Shown one piece after another: positions 9,228 to 17,556 of a stretch of DNA of 64,000 bases; position 1 is the stretch's first letter, and each line of letters starts with the position of its first letter. The stretch lies in assembly GCA_046329235.1 (NCBI GenBank), contig JAXLVA010000001.1:1674001-1738000 (forward strand), in the 5' to 3' direction. Made by a program: the position numbers and the translations under genes. The notes beneath the pieces are model-generated. The model saw only the letters and a program-made list of their open reading frames with translations, had not been told where the DNA came from and searched no databases. Origin of the DNA: JALONH01 sp046329235 (lineage in GTDB: Bacteria; Bacteroidota; Bacteroidia; Cytophagales; Cytophagaceae).

Positions 9228-10352
9228 TTATAATAATACGTTCTCCATAGAACTCCACAAAGCTGTAGCTGTTTTATCCCATGAAAACTTTTGACATTGG
9301 ATGAATCCGGCTTGAATAAATTTTTCTCTAACTTCGTTTGAATCTATCATCCCTTTCATAGCTACAGCTATCCCTTCGATAGATTCCGGATTAACTGACC
9401 ACGCAGCATCACCAGCTACTTCCGGCAAAGACGTTACATTTGATACGATTACCGGTGTACCAGATTGCATTGCCTCTATGACAGGTATACCAAAACCTTC
9501 GAAATAAGGAACAAAGGTAAGTGCTGTCGCCGCCCCTACTAAGCGATGCAATTCATCTAAACTTGTTCTTCCCAGAAATAGTATATCTTCTTTGTAAGCT
9601 AAACTAGAATATATCTTTTGGATTTCCTGGTTGTCCCACATGGCAGAACCAACCAATACCAGTTTGGTAGAATAACCTGTAGCTAATTTAAAACTATTAA
9701 AGGCTTGTAACAAATTAAGTATATTCTTTCGTGCATGAAGAGACCCTACATAAATAAAATAGTCTTTACCTAAGGTATATTGTTGTTTAACTAAGTTTTT
9801 TTCAGCGTCAGAAAGTGGTTGATATATTTCATTACAACCATTATAGACCACATCTACTTTTTCGGAAGGTACATTATAGGTAGTTACAATATCTTGTTTA
9901 GAAAACTCCGACACGGTTGCAATTCGATTTGCCTTATGAGCAAATTGAGGAAAGTATTTTTGATAATAGCGCGCTACTCGTGGCGGTAAATCTTGTGGAC
10001 GATGTTCAAAGTTAATATCGTGAATTACATTCACTCCTTTGGTTTCGGTAGACAACGAATAATACCCATCGGTAGATAAAAACAAGTCTGCTTTTACCTT
10101 GTTATTCATATAAGGCACAGCCCATTCAAAAAAGAGATACCAAAGGTATGGATGTCTTGCCTGTGGATATAATACGTGTGGAACTACATTAGAATTAAAA
10201 ATAAATTCTTCTGCAAAAGGTCTGTCAAAATAAAAATGAAAAGTATGTTCCGGATGCGCTTTAGTTATTCGTTCCAAAGACTCTTTGGTAAACCAACCTA
10301 TCCCTTCTAACTTTCCTTTTAATAATAATCTGGTGTTAACTGCTATATTCAC
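9228..10352 (-). CDS. Glycosyltransferase, GT4 (mannosyl/rhamnosyl-transferase type)
   Basis: A 374-residue GT-B protein starting MNIAVNTRLLLKGKLEGIGW. Diagnostic blocks are STDGYYSL, VIHDINFEHRP, TVSEFSKQDIV, YVGSLHARKN, and FVPYFEGFGIPVIEAMQSGTPVI with the E-x7-E donor motif. This layout is typical of GT4 enzymes that add mannose or a similar sugar, but the substrate cannot be assigned. It follows dnaG by 27 bp and precedes the next glycosyltransferase by 2 bp. Confidence 0.88.
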   Translation of the reverse strand: MNIAVNTRLLLKGKLEGIGWFTKESLERITKAHPEHTFHFYFDRPFAEEFIFNSNVVPHVLYPQARHPYLWYLFFEWAVPYMNNKVKADLFLSTDGYYSLSTETKGVNVIHDINFEHRPQDLPPRVARYYQKYFPQFAHKANRIATVSEFSKQDIVTTYNVPSEKVDVVYNGCNEIYQPLSDAEKNLVKQQYTLGKDYFIYVGSLHARKNILNLLQAFNSFKLATGYSTKLVLVGSAMWDNQEIQKIYSSLAYKEDILFLGRTSLDELHRLVGAATALTFVPYFEGFGIPVIEAMQSGTPVIVSNVTSLPEVAGDAAWSVNPESIEGIAVAMKGMIDSNEVREKFIQAGFIQCQKFSWDKTATALWSSMENVLL

Positions 10353-10379
10353 TTGTCAACTTTTTCTCAAGATAACCAA

Positions 10380-12365
10380 TCATTTTATTTTATTGGCATC
10401 TATGCTCCCCTCAATACCTAGTTTTTTCTCAATTTGAATAGATAAAGCTTTCAATTCAGAATAGGTTTTCAATACCTCATCCATTTGATCTATACTTCCA
10501 TTCAAAGAACACTCTTTAATCTCTTTCATAATATCGTGTAACATATTATGAACTACCACTCTTTTTAATCGAAGAATAGATTTTGGCACTACCACATCCA
10601 ACACTTCAGATTCTTCCGGAACTTCAATATGAAACTCTTCCGTCCATTTTTTACTGACACTATGTTTAGTAAAAAACAAGTCAATAGCAGTCTTCTTTAC
10701 TGAGTCATTCGTATGTTGAATCCAATGTTGTTGAGAAGGAACAGTACCTTTTTGGTAAAAATCCAACAACTCATCAAACATAGTTTGATAAATAGAGTTT
10801 TTAAAACTCACTTCATCATGTAATTCCTGAATGATATAAGACAAGGTATTCACCTCTCCTTCCACCGTATTCTCAGCATTATTCAGCAATAATCGGATAA
10901 TGTTTCGTTCTTCCATTTCCGTAGCCATTTCGGCCAAGGTTAAGGTGCTTACCTGTTCAGGTAAATCAAGAACAGCAGGAATATTTACATCATAAGCAGC
11001 CGCTACATCTTGAGCAAATCCATCTTTTTTAGAACGGCTCTGCTTTACTACTTTCTTGTTATATTCCGAAATTAAAACTTGTTCTTCTATCTGAAGTAGA
11101 TTACTACATTCTTTAAAGAATACTGAACGCTTAATAGCATCCGGAATCTTAGAAATACTTTCAACGATATCCTTTATTACTTCTGCTCGCTTGATAGGAT
11201 CATTTTGAGCATCTTGCAAAACGAGCTTAGTTTTGAAAGTGATAAAATCTTGTCGATTTTTATCGATGTAGTTTTTAAACTCTGCGCCACCAATCTTACG
11301 AACATAACTATCCGGATCTTCTCCTTCAGGGAACATGACAACTGAAACATTCATATCCTGTTCCAGAATCATATCTATTCCTCTTAAAGAAGCTTTTAAT
11401 CCGGCGGTATCACCATCGTATAACACGGTGATGTTAGGAGTATATCTTCGAATTAACTTTATTTGATCTTCCGTCAAGGAAGTACCGCTGGAGGCAACTA
11501 CGTTATCAATTCCACCTTGGTGTAAACTGATAACATCCGTATATCCTTCAACCAACAAACATCTATCTTCTCTACGAATCCCATTTTTGGATTGGAATAA
11601 TCCATAAAGGAGTTTGCTTTTCTGATAAACCGCCGATTCAGGAGAGTTAAGGTATTTAGCTTCCTTTTTATCGTTATTTAGAATACGTGCGCCAAAGCCT
11701 ACAACCTTACCGGTTACCCCATGAATAGGGAACATCACGCGATTTCTAAAACGATCAAAATGCTTGAATGATTTAGAATCATTCGCATTCTCTTTTTCAA
11801 TAGTCAAGCCAGTTTTGACTAAAAAATCTATTTTATAACCATCTTCTTGAGCCTTTTTAGTTAAGGCTTCCCAAGCATCCGGACTAAAACCTAATTCGAA
11901 TTTTTTGATGGTATCTTCTCTAAATCCACGCTCGCGGAAATAGCTTAATCCAATAGCTTTACCGTCTTCTGAATTCCATAATGTATCGATGTAAAATTGT
12001 CGTGCATAATTTAGCACCACCATCATACTTTCTTTTTCAGAAACTTCTGAGTTGTCACCTGACTCTAACTCCGATTCTTTGATTTCAATGTTGTATTTCT
12101 TGGCCAAGTAAACCATAGCTTCCGGGAAGGTGAAGCTTTCATGATCCATGACAAATTGAATGGCATCACCGGCTTTACCACAACCAAAACACTTGTAAAT
12201 TCCTTTAGCCGGAGTAACGGTAAAAGAAGGTGTTTTTTCGTTGTGAAAAGGACAACAAGCTGAATAGTAATGTCCTTTTTTCTTCAAAGAAACAAAGTCA
12301 TTAATCACTTCGACAATGTCGACAGCATGATGAATTTGATCTAATGTTTCTTGAGTTAAGCGCAC
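10380..12365 (-). CDS. dnaG: DNA primase
   Basis: Makes RNA primers at the replication fork. The 661 residues carry an N-terminal CHC2 zinc finger (Cys38, His41, Cys59, Cys62 in ACCPFHNEK and YKCFGCGKAGD), the DnaG core with GFGARIL, and the TOPRIM site with VEGYTDV and YDGDTAG. The C-terminal ~200 residues form the divergent helicase-binding region. It heads a minus-strand run with three glycosyltransferases, ribBA and surE. It is separated by a ~310-bp gap from divergent mrp. Confidence 0.96.
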   Translation of the reverse strand: MRLTQETLDQIHHAVDIVEVINDFVSLKKKGHYYSACCPFHNEKTPSFTVTPAKGIYKCFGCGKAGDAIQFVMDHESFTFPEAMVYLAKKYNIEIKESELESGDNSEVSEKESMMVVLNYARQFYIDTLWNSEDGKAIGLSYFRERGFREDTIKKFELGFSPDAWEALTKKAQEDGYKIDFLVKTGLTIEKENANDSKSFKHFDRFRNRVMFPIHGVTGKVVGFGARILNNDKKEAKYLNSPESAVYQKSKLLYGLFQSKNGIRREDRCLLVEGYTDVISLHQGGIDNVVASSGTSLTEDQIKLIRRYTPNITVLYDGDTAGLKASLRGIDMILEQDMNVSVVMFPEGEDPDSYVRKIGGAEFKNYIDKNRQDFITFKTKLVLQDAQNDPIKRAEVIKDIVESISKIPDAIKRSVFFKECSNLLQIEEQVLISEYNKKVVKQSRSKKDGFAQDVAAAYDVNIPAVLDLPEQVSTLTLAEMATEMEERNIIRLLLNNAENTVEGEVNTLSYIIQELHDEVSFKNSIYQTMFDELLDFYQKGTVPSQQHWIQHTNDSVKKTAIDLFFTKHSVSKKWTEEFHIEVPEESEVLDVVVPKSILRLKRVVVHNMLHDIMKEIKECSLNGSIDQMDEVLKTYSELKALSIQIEKKLGIEGSIDANKIK

Positions 12366-12676
12366 GTGTAGAGAGAATGAATCTTGAAGTTACTTAATAA
12401 TTCAAGGATGACCTACATGTAGTAAATTACCCCCATTTGTTAACAAGTAGGGTGTCAAAATAGGTTCCGTTTAAGCTATTGTTGACTAGCAAATTGCCTT
12501 TTAAACATGTGGATAAGTATAGATTACCCACAATTCGTTCGGGAATACTTTTAGAATATGACTATTTCGAATCTACCTAGACCTCAGAAGCCCTTTTTTC
12601 ACGTAATTCAAACCCTTTTTTGGTCTTATTTGTTATTAATCTAAATCCAAATCGTTAAATTGCTACCTTATATAAA
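12366..12676. other. Divergent intergenic region dnaG / mrp
   Basis: 311 bp without a gene; both flanking operons start here. It contains GTGGATAA followed by ACCCACAA-type AT-rich sequence near 12510-12535, but no clear DnaA-box cluster or promoter of the TTG-N19-TAnnTTTG form. No RNA gene is recognised. Confidence 0.5.
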
Positions 12677-13789
12677 ATGTCCCACATGTCGATTACGAAG
12701 GAACAATTACTGAATGCATTACGCACGGTGGAAGAACCGGATCTGAAAAAGGATTTGGTTAGTTTAAACATGATCAGCAATGTACATGTAGATGGTTTGA
12801 AAGTATCTTTTACGGTGATACTAACCACTCCTGCTTGTCCACTAAAAGAATTAATCCGAAACAATTGTATCAAAGCAGTGCATGAGCATGTTGATTCCAA
12901 CGCTCAAGTAACTGTTGATTTAACAGCGGAAGTAACTTCCGGTCAGTTTAACAAAGGACCTTTGTTATCCGGTGTTAAAAATATTATTGCTGTTTCTTCC
13001 GGTAAAGGAGGAGTTGGTAAATCTACCGTTACGGCTAATCTTGCTGTTGCTTTAGCAAAGACAGGTGCGCGTGTAGGTTTGATAGATGCTGATATCTACG
13101 GACCATCCATGCCTACCATGTTTGATGTAGAAGGTGTACAACCAAACATTACAGAAAACGAAGAAGGTAAACCAACTATCATCCCGGTAGAACAGTACGG
13201 TGTTAAAATCATGTCGATAGGTTTTATGACTCCACCGGATCAAGCCATCGTTTGGCGTGGACCAATGGCGAGTTCTGCCTTGAGACAATTTATCGCCGAT
13301 TGCGCTTGGGGAGAATTAGATTATTTATTGATTGATTTACCTCCGGGTACAAGTGATATTCATTTAACCTTAGTACAAACAGTTCCTTTAACCGGAGCGA
13401 TTGTAGTGACGACACCACAGAAAGTAGCCCTAGCCGATGCGCGCAAAGGATTATTAATGTTCCGTCAACCACAAATCAATGTTCCTATTATTGGTATCGT
13501 TGAAAACATGGCTTGGTTCACTCCGGCCGAATTACCGGAAAACAAATATTACATCTTTGGAAAAAATGGCGGTCATGAATTAGCTGCTGATTTTGATATC
13601 GATGTTATCGGACAAATTCCATTAGTACAGTCCATCCGTGAATGTGGCGACAATGGAAAGCCGGCGGTATTAGGTGGAGAACCTGTCATCGCCGAAGCCT
13701 TTACGAATTTAGCAGAAGAAGTAGCTCGACAAATTGCTATTCGAAATGCTTCCGCTGCACCCACACAGAAAGTAGAAATTAAAGTATAA
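12677..13789 (+). CDS. mrp: Mrp/ApbC family iron-sulfur cluster carrier ATPase
   Basis: A P-loop ATPase that carries Fe-S clusters to apoproteins. Residues ~8-85 are a MIP18/DUF59 domain; the P-loop GKGGVGKS is at residues 109-116, with a second motif in IDADIYGPSMP and the Walker-B-like LLIDLPPGTSD. The family's usual C-terminal Cys-x-x-Cys is absent: ENMAWFTPAELPENKYYIF stands there, a variant common in Bacteroidota. The start could also be the ATG at 12686, 3 codons later. It is followed after 3 bp by a NifU-like gene, which supports an Fe-S role. Confidence 0.93.
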   Translation: MSHMSITKEQLLNALRTVEEPDLKKDLVSLNMISNVHVDGLKVSFTVILTTPACPLKELIRNNCIKAVHEHVDSNAQVTVDLTAEVTSGQFNKGPLLSGVKNIIAVSSGKGGVGKSTVTANLAVALAKTGARVGLIDADIYGPSMPTMFDVEGVQPNITENEEGKPTIIPVEQYGVKIMSIGFMTPPDQAIVWRGPMASSALRQFIADCAWGELDYLLIDLPPGTSDIHLTLVQTVPLTGAIVVTTPQKVALADARKGLLMFRQPQINVPIIGIVENMAWFTPAELPENKYYIFGKNGGHELAADFDIDVIGQIPLVQSIRECGDNGKPAVLGGEPVIAEAFTNLAEEVARQIAIRNASAAPTQKVEIKV

Positions 13790-13792
13790 ACC

Positions 13793-14044
13793 GTGCCAAC
13801 TACAACAGCAACCAACTTAAACGAAAGAGTAGAGCAAGCGCTTGAATCTATTCGTCCTTATTTAATCGCCGATGGCGGTAATGTACGTTTAGTCAACATC
13901 ACAGAAGAGATGATTGTTGAATTAGAGTTATTAGGAGCATGCGGCAGTTGCACAATGGCGCCGATGACTTTAAAAGCAGGTGTGGAAGAATCCATAAAAA
14001 ATGCTGTGCCGGAAATCAAGGGTGTACGCGCTCTTAATGTCTAA
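13793..14044 (+). CDS. NifU-like Fe-S scaffold (NifU C-terminal domain)
   Basis: An 83-residue stand-alone NifU C-terminal domain. The cluster-binding motif is CGSC in LLGACGSCTMAPMTLKAGVE, preceded by IRPYLIADGGNVRLV. The start is a GTG at 13793, 3 bp after the mrp stop; no ATG in frame gives the conserved N-terminus. It probably hands a cluster to Mrp or to target apoproteins in the cytoplasm. Confidence 0.93.
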   Translation: MPTTTATNLNERVEQALESIRPYLIADGGNVRLVNITEEMIVELELLGACGSCTMAPMTLKAGVEESIKNAVPEIKGVRALNV

Positions 14045-14084
14045 GCACTACTAGAATTTTTGATTACAGCACAAACGTAACTTC

Positions 14085-16784
14085 ATGAGAATAGGAATTA
14101 TCTTTGGGGGACAATCCAGAGAACGTGAAATATCATTCGCCGGTGGCAGAACCGTTTATGATAATTTAAATAAAGATTTATTTGAAGCTATACCACTATT
14201 TGTTGACAGTTTAGGCCAACTGATTCTTTTGGATTGGCAATACATCTACAAAGGTACTATTCGTGATTTTTATCCTCCTTTTGATTCCATACCTTCTACC
14301 CCGCACGGTTTTCAGGTATACATTGAATCATTAGGAAGTTTATCCAACGAACAACGCGATGAAATTATTCAGAAAGTAGGTCGTAAAATCGAGTTCTCTC
14401 AATTATCTGAGTACATCGATTTTGCATTCCTTGCTCTACACGGTCCTTATGGAGAAGATGGAGCCATACAAGGTATTTTAGATTGGTTTGGCATTCCCTA
14501 TTCCGGTTCCGGAAAACTTCCTTCTGCCATAGGTATTAATAAATCTGTTCAGAAAAAACTAATGGCTCAAGCCGGCTTCCCCGGACCTGCGTACGCATTC
14601 CTATCTAAATCCGACTGGGATAAAACAAAAGACATTGAGACGTTATTTGAATCCTTTAAAAGTAAAATTGGATTCCCTTTTGTAGTTAAAGCACCTTCAC
14701 AAGGTTCATCGATTGGTATTTCTATTATCCAATCAGAAGATATTAATAATTTCAAAAATGCCATTAACAGAAGTTTCTTCCGTCAAGAAATTACAGCTGC
14801 TTATTGGACAACTTTAAGCGAAGAAGCACGCGTTCGATGGACAGTTACCTTAACTGATATACGTGACGGTATAGGATTACCGGTAACAGTTGTTGGTGAG
14901 CATAAAATAATTCATCACCCGGAAGATGTTCTGGCTTATTTAAATGAGCAATTAATTTATCAAGGTGAAAATTCTGTTTTACTAGAAAGTGTAGATAATG
15001 AAGAAGAAATCATTATTGAAGCATTTATTCCGGGACAAGAATTTTCATGTATCGTGGTACAGCAAGCTGATGGTTCCCCATTAGCCCTACCTCCAACCGG
15101 TATCATCAAAGGAAACAACTTCTTTGACTATCGCTCTAAATACTTACCGGGCATGTCCCGTAAAGTGACCCCGATTGATTTGCCGGAACCTCAAATTGAA
15201 GCGATAAGAAAAGATTGTGAACGCTTATTTGAAGCGTTGAGCTTTAATGTATATGCTCGTTTAGATGGATTCATAACTCCGGAAGGAAAGATATTCTTAA
15301 ACGACCCTAATACAACATCAGGTATGATGCCTTCCTCTTTCTTCTTCCATCAGGCGGCAGAAATAGGATTAAATCCTTCTCAATTCTTAACCTACATCAT
15401 ACGTACTTCATTAGCAGAGCGTGTGAAAGAAGGTAAACGTAGTGCGGCATTCAAAGAACTTTTAGAAGACTTAGATAAAAAAATAGCTTCTGATCACACG
15501 AAGGAGAAAAATAAAATTCCGGTAGCGGTGATTATGGGTGGCTATTCTTCCGAACGCCATATCTCTATGGAAAGCGGAAGAAATATCTATGAGAAATTAG
15601 CTTCCAGTACGAAATATGAACCAATACCGGTTTTCTTAACAGGTAGCGAAGAAAACCATCGCATGTTCATTCTACCTGTTAATATTCTATTAAAAGATAA
15701 TGCAGACGATATTCGTGATAAAGTAATCGGCTTTAAAGGGTACCACCCCGTTATCCAACGCATCATGAATGAGGCTATTGATATCACAAAGAAATATGTG
15801 TATCGAAACATAGCCGAACCTAAAGAGATCGATTACACAGAGCTTAGTAAGTTAGTGAAAGCTGTATTTATTGCTTTACACGGGCGTCCAGGCGAAGATG
15901 GTTCTTTACAAAAACATTTAGAAAAGTATCATATTCCATATAATGGTTCCGGAGTACAAAGTTCATCTGTTACCATTAATAAATTTGAGACAAATAAAAT
16001 TCTGCGTGAACATGGAATTTCTGTTGCTAATCACCGCATGGTTTTCCAAGACGAATGGAATGCTCGTGGCGAAAAGCTAGTTGAAGATATTGAATCAGGA
16101 TTTAAGTATCCATTAATCTGTAAACCTTCGGATGATGGATGTAGCTCTGCTGTTAAGAAAATTAAAAATAGAGCGGAGTTAGTTGCTTATATTAAACTAA
16201 TGTTTGGCGAAGCCGATTTAAGGACTTCAGAAAGTGCTAAAACGCTTCAGTTAAAATACAATGAAGAATTCCCTCAAAAGAGTTATTTCCTATTAGAAGA
16301 CTTGGTAACCAAAGGAGATGCTAAACATTTCTTAGAAGTTACAGGTGGTCTAATGACTCGCTATAATAGTAATGGAGAAGTAGCTTATGAAATATTTGAA
16401 CCTTCAGAAGCATTAGCTACCGGAGATGTACTTTCATTAGAAGAGAAATTCTTAGCGGGTGAAGGTCAAAATATCACTCCTGCTAGATACACGAATAATA
16501 AAGCGGATTATGAAAAGGTAGCTTCGCAAGTTCGAAACACTTTACAGAAAGTTGCTGAAATATTAAACATCCAAGGGTATGCTCGTATTGATGCATTTGT
16601 ACGTGTGTATGACAACTTCAAAACAGAGACTATTATTATTGAAGTTAATTCACTTCCTGGTATGACTCCGGCTACATGCATCTTCCATCAAACAGCCATC
16701 AACGGATATAAGCCATACGATTTCATTGACAACATTCTAACTTTTGGAATGGAAAGAGAAAACAAAAACACTATAAAAGCCTAA
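14085..16784 (+). CDS. Fused double D-alanine-D-alanine-ligase-like protein (two ATP-grasp units)
   Basis: 899 residues, about 2.5 times a normal Ddl (~330), made of two complete Ddl-like units. Unit 1 (~1-445) starts GIIFGGQSREREISFAGG and unit 2 (~477-899) starts PVAVIMGGYSSERHISMESG. Each has LALHGPYGEDGAIQG or IALHGRPGEDGSLQK followed by IPYSGSGK or IPYNGSGV, and an ATP-grasp lysine segment (FPFVVKAPSQGSS; YPLICKPSDDGCS). The metal-binding end motif is canonical in unit 2 (IEVNSLPGMTP) but altered in unit 1 (LNDPNTTSGMMP), so unit 2 is the likelier ligase. Both units carry extra ~60-90-residue insertions. Expected role: D-Ala-D-Ala or a related dipeptide for peptidoglycan. It is followed by a PASTA protein. 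Confidence 0.85.
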   Translation: MRIGIIFGGQSREREISFAGGRTVYDNLNKDLFEAIPLFVDSLGQLILLDWQYIYKGTIRDFYPPFDSIPSTPHGFQVYIESLGSLSNEQRDEIIQKVGRKIEFSQLSEYIDFAFLALHGPYGEDGAIQGILDWFGIPYSGSGKLPSAIGINKSVQKKLMAQAGFPGPAYAFLSKSDWDKTKDIETLFESFKSKIGFPFVVKAPSQGSSIGISIIQSEDINNFKNAINRSFFRQEITAAYWTTLSEEARVRWTVTLTDIRDGIGLPVTVVGEHKIIHHPEDVLAYLNEQLIYQGENSVLLESVDNEEEIIIEAFIPGQEFSCIVVQQADGSPLALPPTGIIKGNNFFDYRSKYLPGMSRKVTPIDLPEPQIEAIRKDCERLFEALSFNVYARLDGFITPEGKIFLNDPNTTSGMMPSSFFFHQAAEIGLNPSQFLTYIIRTSLAERVKEGKRSAAFKELLEDLDKKIASDHTKEKNKIPVAVIMGGYSSERHISMESGRNIYEKLASSTKYEPIPVFLTGSEENHRMFILPVNILLKDNADDIRDKVIGFKGYHPVIQRIMNEAIDITKKYVYRNIAEPKEIDYTELSKLVKAVFIALHGRPGEDGSLQKHLEKYHIPYNGSGVQSSSVTINKFETNKILREHGISVANHRMVFQDEWNARGEKLVEDIESGFKYPLICKPSDDGCSSAVKKIKNRAELVAYIKLMFGEADLRTSESAKTLQLKYNEEFPQKSYFLLEDLVTKGDAKHFLEVTGGLMTRYNSNGEVAYEIFEPSEALATGDVLSLEEKFLAGEGQNITPARYTNNKADYEKVASQVRNTLQKVAEILNIQGYARIDAFVRVYDNFKTETIIIEVNSLPGMTPATCIFHQTAINGYKPYDFIDNILTFGMERENKNTIKA

Positions 16785-16787
16785 ATC

Positions 16788-17549
16788 ATGTCATTCTTCA
16801 CAGTTGATTCCTGGAAAGGAGTATTAGTACATTTCTTCATTATATTAGCTATCGCTGTAGGTTTATTACTTGGCTTCTTTTATATCTATTTACCGTCGGT
16901 TACACATCATGGTGAATATATTGAAGTTCCTAAGTTAGATGGTATGACCGTAGAGCAGGTAGAAAAGTTGATGGATGAAAAAGGACTGCGATATGAAATC
17001 AATGATTCTACTTATAAGCCGGAAATGAAACCTAATATGGTACTTTCTCAACATCCTTTACCTGGATCTCAAGTAAAAGAGAATAGACGTATATATATAA
17101 CAATCACCTCTACCCTACCTCCTGATATTGCGATGCCGGATTTAATTGACCGCCCTATGCGTGATGCGGAAAACCAAATTAAATTTCATGGTTTATTAAT
17201 TGGCAAAGTAGATACAGTACCTTATCCGGGTAATGTAGTACGTAAACAGTTATACCAAGGGAAAGTGATTAGCAAAGGAACAATGGTTCCCAAAGGTTCT
17301 AAGATTGATTTAATTGTAGGTAGTGGTGCCGGAGGCACAGAGATTGAACTTCCTAGTTTAGCCGGAAAAACAAAAGAAGAAGCGGAATCAATTTTGAGAA
17401 GTTTTGGTCTAGCATCTAATGTTATTTATGACCCAACTATAACTTCTGTTGATCCGGGAAGAGTGGCTAAAACTAGACCGGCATACGAAATTGGCAAAAA
17501 AGTTCGTTCGGGAGATATAATCGATTTAATTATAGCCGGTAACGAATAA
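16788..17549 (+). CDS. Membrane-anchored PASTA-domain protein
   Basis: 253 residues: a short cytoplasmic N-terminus, one membrane helix (~14-36, FFIILAIAVGLLLGFFYIYL) and three PASTA domains outside (from VPKLDGMTVEQVEKLMDEKG, from MPDLIDRPMRDAENQIKFHG, and from LPSLAGKTKEEAESILRSFG). PASTA domains bind peptidoglycan stem peptides in other proteins. No kinase or transpeptidase domain is present. It starts 3 bp after the double Ddl gene, so a shared cell-wall role is likely. Regulation cannot be read beyond the operon arrangement. Confidence 0.9.
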   Translation: MSFFTVDSWKGVLVHFFIILAIAVGLLLGFFYIYLPSVTHHGEYIEVPKLDGMTVEQVEKLMDEKGLRYEINDSTYKPEMKPNMVLSQHPLPGSQVKENRRIYITITSTLPPDIAMPDLIDRPMRDAENQIKFHGLLIGKVDTVPYPGNVVRKQLYQGKVISKGTMVPKGSKIDLIVGSGAGGTEIELPSLAGKTKEEAESILRSFGLASNVIYDPTITSVDPGRVAKTRPAYEIGKKVRSGDIIDLIIAGNE

Positions 17550-17556
17550 ATATGAA

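Noticed and set aside
12366..12676. Replication origin near dnaG
   Set aside because: One GTGGATAA-like sequence only; no DnaA-box cluster and no dnaA or dnaN gene nearby.
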